Source: Amycolatopsis anabasis (GTDB lineage Bacteria; Actinomycetota; Actinomycetes; Mycobacteriales; Pseudonocardiaceae). Taken from it: a stretch of 64,000 nt of DNA. The position numbers and the translations under genes are program-made. Shown here one piece after another: positions 50,394 through 59,388 of this stretch. The stretch is taken from the NCBI RefSeq assembly GCF_009765355.1, contig NZ_VTHK01000022.1:1-64000 (forward strand). The letters are read 5' to 3'. The notes under the pieces were generated by a model. That model worked only from the letters and a program-made list of their open reading frames with translations, was not told the DNA's origin and made no database searches. Within the stretch, counting starts at the first letter, position 1. The number at the start of each line of letters is the position of its first letter.

Positions 50394-51194
50394 ATGGATC
50401 ACGTGAGATCGCAGGATGGCACGTCGATAGCGTATGAACGCAGCGGTTCCGGGCCCGCGGTCATCCTGGTGGGTGGCGGCCTCGACGACGGCGCGGAGAA
50501 CGCGGCGCTGGTTCCCGAGTTGGCCGGGCGGTTCACCGTGTACAACTACGCCCGGCGCGGTCGCGGTGGCAGTGGGGACACCCCGCCCTATGCCGTGCGG
50601 CGCGAGATCGAGGATCTCGACGCGCTGATCGGCGAGGCCGGTGGGTCGGCACATCTGTTCGGCGCGTCGTCGGGCGGGGCGCTCGCGCTCGAGGCAGCCA
50701 TCGCGGGGCTCGCCGTCGATCGGATCGCGGTGTACGAGGTCCCGTATCTGAGCGACGAGGAAGCGGCTCAGCACTGGGCGGAGTACGTCGATCAGTTGAC
50801 CGCGGCACTCGCCGACGACCGCCGCGCGGACGCGCTCGAACTGTTCATGCGGCTCGCGGGTTCCGCCGACGAGGACATCGCCGGGGCGCGCGGCTCGTCG
50901 TTCTGGTCCGGCCTGGAGGCGCTCGCGCCCACCCTCGCCTACGACGCGGCCTGCCTGGGGGACGGGCGCCCACCGGCCGCCCGGCTGGCGACCCTCGCGC
51001 GACCGGTGCTGGTGGCGACCGGCGGAACCCCTGATCCGCACACGAAAGGCCTGCGCCCCGGCTTCTTCGACGAAGCCGCGGACGCGATCGCCGCCGCGGT
51101 CCCGCACGCCGAACGCCGGATCATCGAAGGCCAGACCCATGTCGCCGACCCGGCGGTGCTCGCCTCCGTGCTCGAACGGTTTTTCACCCGATGA
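50394..51194 (+). CDS. alpha/beta hydrolase
   Basis: A 266-residue serine hydrolase. The oxyanion-loop region VILVGGGLDDGAEN is followed by RGRGGSGDTPPY, the nucleophile elbow GASSGG and the catalytic His in EGQTHVADP. Substrate unknown; homologues are esterases or epoxide-hydrolase-like enzymes. GGGGAGCCCG precedes the ATG. Its stop overlaps the asparaginase start by 4 bp, so the two are coupled. Confidence 0.85.
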   Translation: MDHVRSQDGTSIAYERSGSGPAVILVGGGLDDGAENAALVPELAGRFTVYNYARRGRGGSGDTPPYAVRREIEDLDALIGEAGGSAHLFGASSGGALALEAAIAGLAVDRIAVYEVPYLSDEEAAQHWAEYVDQLTAALADDRRADALELFMRLAGSADEDIAGARGSSFWSGLEALAPTLAYDAACLGDGRPPAARLATLARPVLVATGGTPDPHTKGLRPGFFDEAADAIAAAVPHAERRIIEGQTHVADPAVLASVLERFFTR

Positions 51195-52174
51195 CACCGA
51201 AAGTCGTCGTGTTCGGACTCGGCGGCACGATCGCGATGACCGCCACCGAGACCGGGGGCGTCGTTCCGGCGCTGTCGGCCGAGCAACTCGTCGCCGCGGT
51301 CCCCGGACTGGCCGAGGCCGATGTCACCGTCGAAGTCGAGGACTTCCGCCGCGTTCCCGGCGCGTCCCTGGGCTTCGACGACCTCGCCGCGCTGGCCGCC
51401 GAAATCGAGCGGCGGCTCGGCGGCGGGGCGGACGGGGTGGTGATCACCCAGGGCACCGACACCATCGAGGAAACCGCCTACCTGCTCGACCTCGTCCACA
51501 CCCGGCCCGAGCCGATCGTGGTCACCGGGGCGATGCGCGATCCCACCCTGGCCGGTGCCGACGGCCCCGCCAACATCCTGGCCGCGGTCCGGACGGCGGC
51601 CAGCCCGCACGCCCGCGAACTCGGCACCCTGGTGGTGTTCGCCGACGAGATCCACGCCGCGGCCCGGGTCCGCAAGACCCACTCGACCAGCGGACACACC
51701 TTCCGCTCCGCCAACGGCGGCCCGCTGGGGTACGTCGTCGAAGGGCGGCCGCGGCTGCTCAACCGCCCGGTCGCCCGGTTCACGGTTCCCCCGGCGGATC
51801 GGCCGCGAGCGGTCGAGGTGGCGCTGGTGACCATGGTGCTCGGTGACACCGGCACGCTCCTGAAAGCGGCAGGTGATGGGTGCGACGGGCTGGTCGTCGC
51901 GGGGTTCGGTGTCGGCCACGTCCCCGCTCGCGTGGTGGACACGCTCACCCGGCTCGCCGCCCGGATGCCCGTGGTGCTGGCGTCCCGCACCGGCGCGGGG
52001 CCGATCCTGAGCGGTACCTACGCCTTCCCCGGATCCGAATCCGACCTGCTGGCCCGCGGCCTGATCTCCGCCGGTTTCCTCGACCCGGTCAAAGCCCGCA
52101 TCCTGTTGCACCACCTGCTGGCCACCGGCCACGACCACGCCGCGATCCGGGCGGCCTTCGCGCGGGCCGGTTGA
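51191..52174 (+). CDS. L-asparaginase
   Basis: A 327-residue cytosolic asparaginase that hydrolyses Asn to Asp and ammonia. Both catalytic threonine regions are present: GLGGTIAM (T13) and TQGTDTIEET with the Thr-Asp pair; the lysine of ARVRKTHS completes the triad. No signal peptide, so type I-like by location. It is the second gene of the hydrolase operon. A weak hairpin (GCTCCCG/CGGGAGC) follows about 40 bp after the stop. Confidence 0.92.
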   Translation: MTPKVVVFGLGGTIAMTATETGGVVPALSAEQLVAAVPGLAEADVTVEVEDFRRVPGASLGFDDLAALAAEIERRLGGGADGVVITQGTDTIEETAYLLDLVHTRPEPIVVTGAMRDPTLAGADGPANILAAVRTAASPHARELGTLVVFADEIHAAARVRKTHSTSGHTFRSANGGPLGYVVEGRPRLLNRPVARFTVPPADRPRAVEVALVTMVLGDTGTLLKAAGDGCDGLVVAGFGVGHVPARVVDTLTRLAARMPVVLASRTGAGPILSGTYAFPGSESDLLARGLISAGFLDPVKARILLHHLLATGHDHAAIRAAFARAG

Positions 52175-52438
52175 TTTAGTTACCCAATAGCAATGGGAGG
52201 GCTCCCGAACGGGAGCGCTACCGCCAAATAGGCGAAAGAACACCGAGTTCTTCGCATCGCCTACTACGATTCGTGTGGGTAATTCGTCCAGTCCACACTT
52301 CCCGCCAGTGGAAATATCCTGGAACCGGCTCCGCCGCGGCCCCGGTTTGGTTAGGCTTTCGGACCAAATCTGGAGAGGCGACGGGTAACTCGGCGAACTC
52401 GAACAGCGGAATGGCCCGCGCTGGAGGTGCGGGCTCCC

Positions 52439-54412
52439 GTGGCGGCTGGTAGCGATCGGGTCTACGGACTCAAGCGCGTGATCGAACTCGTTCGCGAGCT
52501 CATGACCCGGGAGGAGCGAGGCGGTTCGCTACGGAGCCGGCACGCTCCGGTCCTGGTGGTCGAGGGCTTCCGCGGCACCGGAAAGACGGCCCTGCTGTCG
52601 GCGCTGGTCGATCTGCTCGATCAACGGGTGCCGCACGCGCGCCTGGATCTGGAGACGAATCGGCACGCGTCCGTGCCGCAGGTGCTTTCCGCGATCGCAT
52701 TCGATCTCAGCCGGAGGTATCCGCGGTACAACGCGCTCCATTTCCCCCGGTTCATCGTGGGGCAGCTCGTGATGCGCCTGGAATTGGATCTCACCGACCA
52801 TTCCCACGCCTGCCGGCAGGTGGTGGACGCGCTGAAGCGGCATCGCGGTCTCGACATCATCCGCGAGGTGCTGGTGGAGACCGCCGGAAATGTGCTGCTG
52901 GACGTGGGCGGCGGGGCCGGGGTGACGATCAACCCGCCCACCCGCCTGCTGGGGCTCGGGTTCGAGTGGGTGACCGGGCGCACGCGGGGGCGGCGCCTGG
53001 TGCTCGGGGCGTTCCAGAACTGGTACGGCCACCGGGATCTGGGCCTGCGCAACGATCCCATCGACGTGCTGGTCGACCTCAACCGCTGGGCGACGGACTA
53101 CCAGGACGAGGACAACCGGCAGCGCATCGACGCGCTGCTCTGGGCGGCGTTCCTCGCCGACCTCCGGGCCGAGTTCGGCCGCGGGCGGCGGGCCGACGAG
53201 CGGTCCCTGAACTGCGTGGCGCTGCTGGACAACGCCGACACCGAACTCGGCCGCCGCTTCCTGAACCAGCTCGTCCGCGCTCGCCGCCAGCGCGCCGCGG
53301 GCGACCAGGACGACGCCGATCCGCTCACCGTCGTGGCGACCAGCCGGGGTGCGCTGCTGGACGACATCCCCGCGGCGGAGCAGGCGGAGGCCGGCGCCGA
53401 CAGCGTCCGGGCCGGGCAGGTCACCCGGCGCCCGGAGTGGTCCCGCGCCTGGTGGCTGCGGTACCGGCTGCCGGATCTCACCGAGGACGAGGTGGGCCGG
53501 GCCGTCACCGATCTGGCCCTGCCGTGGGGCGACAACCAGCGGCTGACCCGGATCGTGTACGGGCTCACCGTCGGCCACCCCGCATCGACCCGGCTGGTCC
53601 TGGACGTCGTGGCGCGGTCCTCGCCGAAGCGGTGGATCGCCCCCGAGGCGATTCTCGCCCAGCCGGTGCCCGGCACCCGATCCCAGGCGACCACGGAAGA
53701 CCAGTTGCTCGATTGCCTGCTGGCCGACGTCTCCGGCGCGACGCTGCGCGACCTGATGACCTGCGCCGCCGCGCGGGATCGGGGGCAGGCGCTTTCCCTG
53801 GCCGGTCAGGGCGATCTGCTGGTGAGCGGTCAGTCCGGTTACGAGCAGATCCTGGACCCGATCCTGTGGCCGGTGCAACGATCGGCCGGGCTCACCCTGC
53901 TCCACCGCCTGCTGGTCCGCAGCCTCGCCCGGCGGGAACCCGGGGTGACACCGACCTGGTCGGACGTGCACGCCCGGCTGCGCGATCTCTGCCACGCCGC
54001 CGGCGACGAGGCGGGCGTGCTCCACCACCGCCTCGCCGACGGTGAGCTGGGCCCGGTCACCCTGCACCTGCACCAGCGCTTGGGCGAAATCGACAGCACC
54101 GCCTGGTTCGGGCTGCTCGAATCGGCCACCACCGGGGCGCCGCGGCGGCACCGGAGCGGGGAAGCACCCATCGACGAGGTGCGGATCCTGGCGGGGCTGG
54201 CCGAGGTGGACCAGCAACTCATCCCGATCGCCCGGCTGGTCGCGGCGCTGCAGATCGCCGGGGACCCGTTCACCGACAGCCGGCGGCGCGATCTGCACCT
54301 GCAGATCGCCGACGACTATTCCGATGTCTCGCGGCTCTGCCCCGGGGGGCCGCACGCCGTTTTCCTGGAGGCGTCCCGGAAGCACCGCCGGGAGGCCGAG
54401 TGGTGGGACTGA
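52439..54412 (+). CDS. P-loop ATPase of STAND/AAA type, unknown function
   Basis: A 657-residue cytosolic protein. The N-terminal Walker A is GFRGTGKTALL. The Walker B/sensor region appears at LNCVALLDNAD and TVVATSRGALL, followed by a helical winged-helix part (LPDLTEDEVGRAVTDLALPW, then YGLTVGHPASTRLVLD), as in STAND-type regulators. No TPR or WD repeats follow. GTG 52439 was preferred because GGAGG overlaps the GTG at 52427. The next gene, a membrane-tethered binding protein, follows after 11 bp, so the pair probably forms a sensor-ATPase unit. Confidence 0.7.
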   Translation: MAAGSDRVYGLKRVIELVRELMTREERGGSLRSRHAPVLVVEGFRGTGKTALLSALVDLLDQRVPHARLDLETNRHASVPQVLSAIAFDLSRRYPRYNALHFPRFIVGQLVMRLELDLTDHSHACRQVVDALKRHRGLDIIREVLVETAGNVLLDVGGGAGVTINPPTRLLGLGFEWVTGRTRGRRLVLGAFQNWYGHRDLGLRNDPIDVLVDLNRWATDYQDEDNRQRIDALLWAAFLADLRAEFGRGRRADERSLNCVALLDNADTELGRRFLNQLVRARRQRAAGDQDDADPLTVVATSRGALLDDIPAAEQAEAGADSVRAGQVTRRPEWSRAWWLRYRLPDLTEDEVGRAVTDLALPWGDNQRLTRIVYGLTVGHPASTRLVLDVVARSSPKRWIAPEAILAQPVPGTRSQATTEDQLLDCLLADVSGATLRDLMTCAAARDRGQALSLAGQGDLLVSGQSGYEQILDPILWPVQRSAGLTLLHRLLVRSLARREPGVTPTWSDVHARLRDLCHAAGDEAGVLHHRLADGELGPVTLHLHQRLGEIDSTAWFGLLESATTGAPRRHRSGEAPIDEVRILAGLAEVDQQLIPIARLVAALQIAGDPFTDSRRRDLHLQIADDYSDVSRLCPGGPHAVFLEASRKHRREAEWWD

Positions 54413-54423
54413 TGGAGGAACAC

Positions 54424-55950
54424 GTGAGCGATGAGATCATCCCGCCCGAAACCGCGACCCTGCGCAAGCGCCGTCGCCGGAGGCGGGTCGCCCTGGTCGC
54501 CGCGGCGGTCCTCCTCATCGCGGGCGGAGTGTGGGGAGTGGTCACGATTTCCTCGGTGTGCGGCTCGCTGGGGTCCGGAGTGGACGAAGTCGGCGGGGAA
54601 TGCGTAGGCGTATCGGACGGTTCCTACGTCTTCCACCCGGAACTGGCGGCCGTGCAGCAGCGGATCGAGACCGAGAACGCCCGGGTCCGCGCGGAATCTC
54701 CCGGATACGTCACCGTGGCACTTCTCGATCCGCTGCTCCCCGACGCGGACAGCGCGTTGCCGCCGCTGCAGGTCCGCAACCGCCTGGAAGGCGCGTACAC
54801 CGCGTTGCGCAGGGTCAACACCGAGTCCGTCGCCGGTGATCCGAAGCCGGCGATCCAGTTGCTCCTGGCCAACGGCGGCGACACCGACGACCAGTGGCGG
54901 CGCGTGGCCGACCGGCTTACCGAGCTGAGCCAGGAGCCCCATCCGCTGGTCGCGGTGGTCGGCCTGGGCGTCAGCACCGACCGGACGCGCCGGATGGCCG
55001 AGCAGCTGTCCCAGCGCGGCATCCCCATGGTCGGCGCGGTGCTCACCGCGGACGACCTGGACTACGAACACATCCCCGGCCTGATCAAGGCATCGCCGAG
55101 CAACCGGCACTACGTCGACGCGCTTCGCCGGTACGTGGACAGCGCGAACATCCGCTCGGCGATCATGATCCGGGATTCCAATTCGGACTCCGGAACGGAC
55201 CTCTACACCCAGACGCTGGAAGCCGCCTTCGGGCGGCAGATGCGGGACCTCATCACCTTTCCCACCCAGCAGTTCACCGGGAAGTCCATCCCGTCCCAGA
55301 TAGCCGATCCCAACCTTTTCGCGAACGTGCGAGCCAATATCTGCGCCTCCGCGGCGAGCGGATTGCAGGCCGTCCTCTACGCGGGGCGGGAGGTCGACCT
55401 CGGGGCCTTCATCGAATCGCTCAAGAACCGGACGTGTCAAGCGCTCCCGTTGACCATCCTGACCGCGGGGCTGGAACTCGGCGGGCTGCTCAAGAGCAAG
55501 GAGCAGGAGCTGACCGACGCCCGCCTCAAGATCGTCTCCGCGGCGACCGTCGACGTCGAGGGCTGGCTGCGGAACGAGGAGGCCGACGGGACGCCGAAGA
55601 ACTTCCGCGGGTTCCGGCAGGCGTTCGAAGCCGCCGGGTTCCCCAAGGAACACCTCGACGACGGCGGCGCGATCATGATGCACGACGCCGTGCTGACCGC
55701 GGCCCACGCGGTGCGCATCGCGGCGCCCCAGGGTTCGGCGTCCGCGCCCACCGCCGCCGATGTCCGCGCGCAGTTGCTGAACATCAACACCCTTTACACG
55801 GTGGGCGGAGCCAGCGGCACGCTCAGCTTCAGCAAGAGCCCTTCGGGGGCCGGTACACCGGTGGGCAAACCGGTGCCGGTGCTGGCGTACCCGAAGCCAC
55901 CGGACAGCACGTCCCGGCAGGTCGGCCCGTTGTACCGCGTGCCGAACTGA
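54424..55950 (+). CDS. membrane-tethered periplasmic-binding-type (type I) receptor
   Basis: A 508-residue protein. A very basic cytosolic stub (LRKRRRRRR) precedes one membrane helix (VALVAAAVLLIAGGVWGVVT). The outer domain has the fold of branched-chain amino-acid binding proteins (VTVALLDPLLP, HPLVAVVGLGVSTDRTRRMA, IMIRDSNSDSGTDLYTQTLE, LQAVLYAGREVDLGAFIESL, DDGGAIMMHDAVLTAAHAV). It is not a lipoprotein and has no permease nearby, so it is a receptor and not a transporter part. GTG 54424 follows GGAGGA. It is coupled to the P-loop ATPase gene upstream. Confidence 0.75.
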   Translation: MSDEIIPPETATLRKRRRRRRVALVAAAVLLIAGGVWGVVTISSVCGSLGSGVDEVGGECVGVSDGSYVFHPELAAVQQRIETENARVRAESPGYVTVALLDPLLPDADSALPPLQVRNRLEGAYTALRRVNTESVAGDPKPAIQLLLANGGDTDDQWRRVADRLTELSQEPHPLVAVVGLGVSTDRTRRMAEQLSQRGIPMVGAVLTADDLDYEHIPGLIKASPSNRHYVDALRRYVDSANIRSAIMIRDSNSDSGTDLYTQTLEAAFGRQMRDLITFPTQQFTGKSIPSQIADPNLFANVRANICASAASGLQAVLYAGREVDLGAFIESLKNRTCQALPLTILTAGLELGGLLKSKEQELTDARLKIVSAATVDVEGWLRNEEADGTPKNFRGFRQAFEAAGFPKEHLDDGGAIMMHDAVLTAAHAVRIAAPQGSASAPTAADVRAQLLNINTLYTVGGASGTLSFSKSPSGAGTPVGKPVPVLAYPKPPDSTSRQVGPLYRVPN

Positions 55951-55954
55951 CCGA

Positions 55955-55985
55955 TTGACCTCCAGTTAGATAGAGGTTCTAGCGT
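55955..55985 (+). promoter_or_regulatory. MerR/SoxR-type promoter with 19-bp spacer
   Basis: TTGACC (-35, 55955-55960) and TAGCGT (-10, 55980-55985) are 19 bp apart. The spacer is mostly filled by CCTCCAGTTAGATAGAGG (55959-55976), which agrees at 14 of 18 positions with the SoxR box CCTCAAGTTAACTTGAGG. The -10 ends 6 nt before the ATG, so the transcript is leaderless. Confidence 0.6.
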
Positions 55986-55991
55986 CACCAC

Positions 55992-56492
55992 ATGGGTGAC
56001 GAATCGATTGAACGACTGCAGGCATTGCTGGACGACAGCGCGAAGAATGCCGGGAAACAGCTGCGCGCGTCGTTCGAAATACCGGACCGCACGCTCACCG
56101 CGCGGCAGCTCATCCGCTACCTGGACAAGCCGCGGACGATCGCGCTGGCGACGGTCTCAGCGCGGAACGAGCCGCGGGTGACCCCGGTGGACGCTGTCTT
56201 CTACGACGCCGCTTTCCACGTGCCCACGGTTTCCGGCGCCGCTCGGCTCAAGCACATCGCGCGCCAGCCCGCGGTGAGCCTGACGCACTGGGTCGTGGAC
56301 GACATCGCGATCATCGTGCACGGCACCGCCTCCGCACTGGACATCGACCACGCGGATTCCGGCGAACTCGACCGGCTCTACCCCGCTCGGTGGTGGACGG
56401 AAGTCCGCGCCCGAGGAGGCGGCGTCTTCCTGAGGGTGACCGCGGACCGCATGTTCGCCTGGGCGCAGGACCCGGCGAAGTATTCCGCATGA
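55992..56492 (+). CDS. PPOX-class (FMN/F420) split-barrel oxidoreductase family protein
   Basis: A 166-residue pyridoxamine-phosphate-oxidase-fold protein with typical strands (RTIALATVSARNEPRVTPVD, VFYDAAFHVPT, VSLTHWVVDDIAIIVHGTAS) and the terminal FLRVTADRMFAWAQ. Members bind FMN or F420 and reduce small molecules. A redox-type MerR operator directly upstream suggests induction by oxidative or redox-cycling compounds. The regulator itself is not next to it. Confidence 0.85.
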   Translation: MGDESIERLQALLDDSAKNAGKQLRASFEIPDRTLTARQLIRYLDKPRTIALATVSARNEPRVTPVDAVFYDAAFHVPTVSGAARLKHIARQPAVSLTHWVVDDIAIIVHGTASALDIDHADSGELDRLYPARWWTEVRARGGGVFLRVTADRMFAWAQDPAKYSA

Positions 56493-56521
56493 CCGACGAT
56501 CTCGCCTGACACGCCCGGTTT

Positions 56522-57256
56522 TCAGCCCGACCGTTCCGCGATGAGCACGGCGATGCCGTCGAGGATCCGGCGCAGGCCGAACTCCCAGCCGTTGTCGTGC
56601 GGGGCATCGCCGGTGGAGTCGGCGGCCGCGACGAGTTCGGGAAACCGGTCACCGTGCCGCCGCATGAGCTCGGTGATGATCGGGCTCAGCCGCCGTTCGC
56701 TGGTCCAGGGTTGCGTGCCCGCGGTGCCCGCCGACTGGGTGTTGCGGATGTGGCCGCTCAGCAGGAACACCGCGTCCATCCGCTCGGCGCCGTCGAGGCC
56801 GGTCCCGGCGAGCGCGCCGACCGCGCATTCGGTCCAGCCGATCTCCCGCGGCCCCATGGCCCGCTGCCCCACCGTGGCCACCGGCAGCCACGGGTGGCGC
56901 TGCCAGGTCGACCGCATTCCGGCGGCCCATTCTTCGAGTTTGGCGCGCCAATCCCCGGACGACCCGGCCAGATCGGGTGGTTCGCCGACCGCGGTCTCGA
57001 TCATCACGGCGACCAGTTCGGCCTTGCTGGACACGTGGCGGTAGAGGGCCATCTTGGTGACGTCGAGCTTGCTCGCGACCTGCTGCATGGACACCGCGCC
57101 CATGCCCTCCGCGTCGGCGAGCGCGATCGCGGCCCGGGCGATGCGTTCCACGGTGAGCGCGGGCCGCGGTTTGCGGGCGGGCCGATCGCGCAGGCCCCAC
57201 AACAGCTCGGCGCTGGTGGCCCGCTCTCCGGCGGCCTCGCCGTCCGAGCTGCTCAT
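56522..57256 (-). CDS. TetR-family regulator with TetR_C ligand domain
   Basis: A 244-residue repressor. The HTH is near residues 38-80 (LTVERIARAAIALADAEGMG, then MQQVASKLDVTKMALYRHV). The C-terminal half resembles the ligand domain of tetracycline-type repressors. GGGAG lies upstream of ATG 57256. It is divergent from the VOC protein gene, and the shared region has repeats suited to its binding. Confidence 0.88.
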   Translation of the reverse strand: MSSSDGEAAGERATSAELLWGLRDRPARKPRPALTVERIARAAIALADAEGMGAVSMQQVASKLDVTKMALYRHVSSKAELVAVMIETAVGEPPDLAGSSGDWRAKLEEWAAGMRSTWQRHPWLPVATVGQRAMGPREIGWTECAVGALAGTGLDGAERMDAVFLLSGHIRNTQSAGTAGTQPWTSERRLSPIITELMRRHGDRFPELVAAADSTGDAPHDNGWEFGLRRILDGIAVLIAERSG

Positions 57257-57307
57257 GCACATCTCCCTCTTGCCGATCCAGCGTGCTTGTGTCTAGTGTA
57301 CACACTT

Positions 57308-57362
57308 GTATCCGCCGGACACTTAGCGTCCGGTAGACGCATCCGTATCTGCCGGATACTTA
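57308..57362. promoter_or_regulatory. candidate TetR operators: 18-bp direct repeat with internal dyad
   Basis: 57308-57325 and 57345-57362 share 15 of 18 bases (consensus GTATCYGCCGGAYACTTA). The second copy contains the dyad GTATC-N5-GATAC. Both lie between the divergent TetR and VOC genes. A GTGTACAC palindrome is close by at 57297-57304. Confidence 0.45.
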
Positions 57363-57377
57363 CCGAGGGAGAGAGCG

Positions 57378-57785
57378 ATGTCCACGAAAATCTTTGTCAA
57401 CCTTCCGGTCGCCGATCTGGCCAAGTCGAGGGAGTTCTTCACCAAGCTCGGGTACACCTTCAACGAGCAGTTCAGCGACGAGAACGCGGCGTCCCTGGTG
57501 ATCAGCGAGCACATCCACGCGATGCTGCTGGTCCAGCCGTTCTTCCAGACCTTCACGAAGAAGGAGATCGTCGACGCGGACAAGGCGACCGAGGCGATCG
57601 TGTGCCTGAGCGCGGAAAGCCGCGAGCAGGTCGACGAACTGGTCGACGCCGCGCTGGCGGCCGGGGCACGGCCCGCGAACGACCCGCAGGACCACGGGTT
57701 CATGTACGGGCGCAGCTTCTACGACCTCGACGGCCACCACTGGGAGTACATGTGGATGGACCCCGCCGCGGCGCAGGAGGCGTAG
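57378..57785 (+). CDS. VOC (glyoxalase/bleomycin-resistance-like) protein
   Basis: A 135-residue VOC protein with KIFVNLPVADLAKSREFFTK at the start and the closing strand FYDLDGHHWEYMWMDP. Such proteins bind metal and act as lyases, dioxygenases or drug-binding proteins; the substrate is unknown. GAGGGAGAG precedes the ATG. It is probably controlled by the divergent TetR protein and cotranscribed with the esterase 4 bp downstream. Confidence 0.88.
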   Translation: MSTKIFVNLPVADLAKSREFFTKLGYTFNEQFSDENAASLVISEHIHAMLLVQPFFQTFTKKEIVDADKATEAIVCLSAESREQVDELVDAALAAGARPANDPQDHGFMYGRSFYDLDGHHWEYMWMDPAAAQEA

Positions 57786-57789
57786 GTCC

Positions 57790-59388
57790 GTGCGTTCCCT
57801 GGGGAGAAGAGCCGGGTTCGCCCTGGCCCTGAGCGTCGGGCTGCTCGCGGGTCTCGCGCCACCCGCCGCCGCGGATCCGGCGCTCGTCCTGACCGGCAGC
57901 GGTCCGGTGCGGGGCACGGTCACCCGCGATTACCGGGAATTCAACGGGATTCCGTACGCGGCCCCGCCGGTCGGCGATCTGCGCTGGCGAGCACCGCGGC
58001 CCGCGCGGCCGTGGACCGCGCCGCGCGATGCGACCAAGCCCGGCGCGAACTGCGCGCAGAACGCCGGTTTCAGCGGGGAGAGCCTGGCCGAGGACTGCCT
58101 CTTCGTGAACGTCACCGCGCCCCGGCGGGCGCGGAACCGGCCGGTGATGGTGTGGTTCCACGGCGGCGGTTTCCAGAACGGCGCGGGAGCCGAATACCGC
58201 GCCACCGAACTGGCGACCCGGGGTGACGTCGTCGTGGTGACGGTCAACTACCGGCTCGGCATCTTCGGTTTCCTCGCCCATCCCGCGTTCGACGCCGGGC
58301 AGGGGTTGTCCGGCAACTTCGGCCTCGAGGACCAGCAGGCCGCGCTGCGCTGGGTGCGGCGCAACGCGGCGGCGTTCGGCGGTGACGCGGGAAACGTGAC
58401 GATCTTCGGCGAATCCTCGGGCGGCCGGAGCGTGTGCGCGCAGCTGGCCGCACCGGCCGCGGCGGGCCTGTTCCAGCGCGCGATCGTCCAAAGTGAACCG
58501 TGCACGATGCTGAACTGGCCGGAAGCGGACGGAAAACCGAGCACCGATCCGCCCGGCTTCCCCAAACCGCGGGCGAGCGCGGAGCAGCAGGGGCAGGCGG
58601 TCGCCACCGCACTCGGGTGCCCGGACCCGGCCACCGCGGCGGTTTGCCTGCGCGGCAAGGACACCGCCGCGGTGCTGAAGCAGGCGAGCTACTGGTACGC
58701 CCCGGTGTTCGGCGGCGGGGGCGTCCTGCCGCTCGACCCGGCCGAAGCGGTGGCCACGGGCCGGTTCGCCAAGGTGCCGGTCCTGCACGGGATCAACCGC
58801 GACGAATTCCGCATCGGGCCGGCCTTCGACGAGGTGCTGGCCGGCAAGAAGCCGATCACCCCGGACGAATACCGTTCCCTGGCGCGGAATTTCGCGGGCG
58901 ATCGGGTTGACGAGGTGCTCGCGCGCTACCCGGTGACAGCGGGCCGTTCCGCGAGCGAAGCCTGGAGCGCGGTCGTCACGGACGCCACGTTCGCGCGTGC
59001 GGCGACGGAAATGAACCACGCCCTCGCCCGCCAGGTTCCGGCCTACGCCTACGAATTCGCCGACGAGCAGGCGCCCTGGCTGAGCGGGATGGCCAAACCC
59101 AGCTTCCCGCCGGGCGCCTACCACCTGGCGGAGCTGCAGTACCTGTTCGCGGTGACGGGCTTCGACGGACCGGGCACTGCCGCCCAGAAACGGTTGGCCG
59201 AACAGCTGATCCGCTACTGGGCGCGGTTCGCGCACACCGGGAACCCGAACGGCCCCGGCTCCCCGTTCTGGCCGCGGGCCGACCAGAACCCCGGCCTGGC
59301 CCAGGTGCTCGCGCCGGACGGCGTCCGGCCGGAATCGTTCACCGAACGGCACCAGTACGGCTACTGGCGGACTGGTATTCCACAGTAG
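57790..59388 (+). CDS. secreted type-B carboxylesterase
   Basis: A 532-residue enzyme with a signal peptide (cleavage near PPAAA|DPA). Type-B carboxylesterase motifs are seen: EDCLFVNVTAP, the oxyanion hole WFHGGGF, the nucleophile elbow FGESSGG, and later the acid and His of the triad. It hydrolyses carboxylic esters outside the cell. GTG start 4 bp after the VOC gene with AGGAGG overlapping that gene's end. Its last 50 bp overlap the converging zapE gene. Confidence 0.9.
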   Translation: MRSLGRRAGFALALSVGLLAGLAPPAAADPALVLTGSGPVRGTVTRDYREFNGIPYAAPPVGDLRWRAPRPARPWTAPRDATKPGANCAQNAGFSGESLAEDCLFVNVTAPRRARNRPVMVWFHGGGFQNGAGAEYRATELATRGDVVVVTVNYRLGIFGFLAHPAFDAGQGLSGNFGLEDQQAALRWVRRNAAAFGGDAGNVTIFGESSGGRSVCAQLAAPAAAGLFQRAIVQSEPCTMLNWPEADGKPSTDPPGFPKPRASAEQQGQAVATALGCPDPATAAVCLRGKDTAAVLKQASYWYAPVFGGGGVLPLDPAEAVATGRFAKVPVLHGINRDEFRIGPAFDEVLAGKKPITPDEYRSLARNFAGDRVDEVLARYPVTAGRSASEAWSAVVTDATFARAATEMNHALARQVPAYAYEFADEQAPWLSGMAKPSFPPGAYHLAELQYLFAVTGFDGPGTAAQKRLAEQLIRYWARFAHTGNPNGPGSPFWPRADQNPGLAQVLAPDGVRPESFTERHQYGYWRTGIPQ

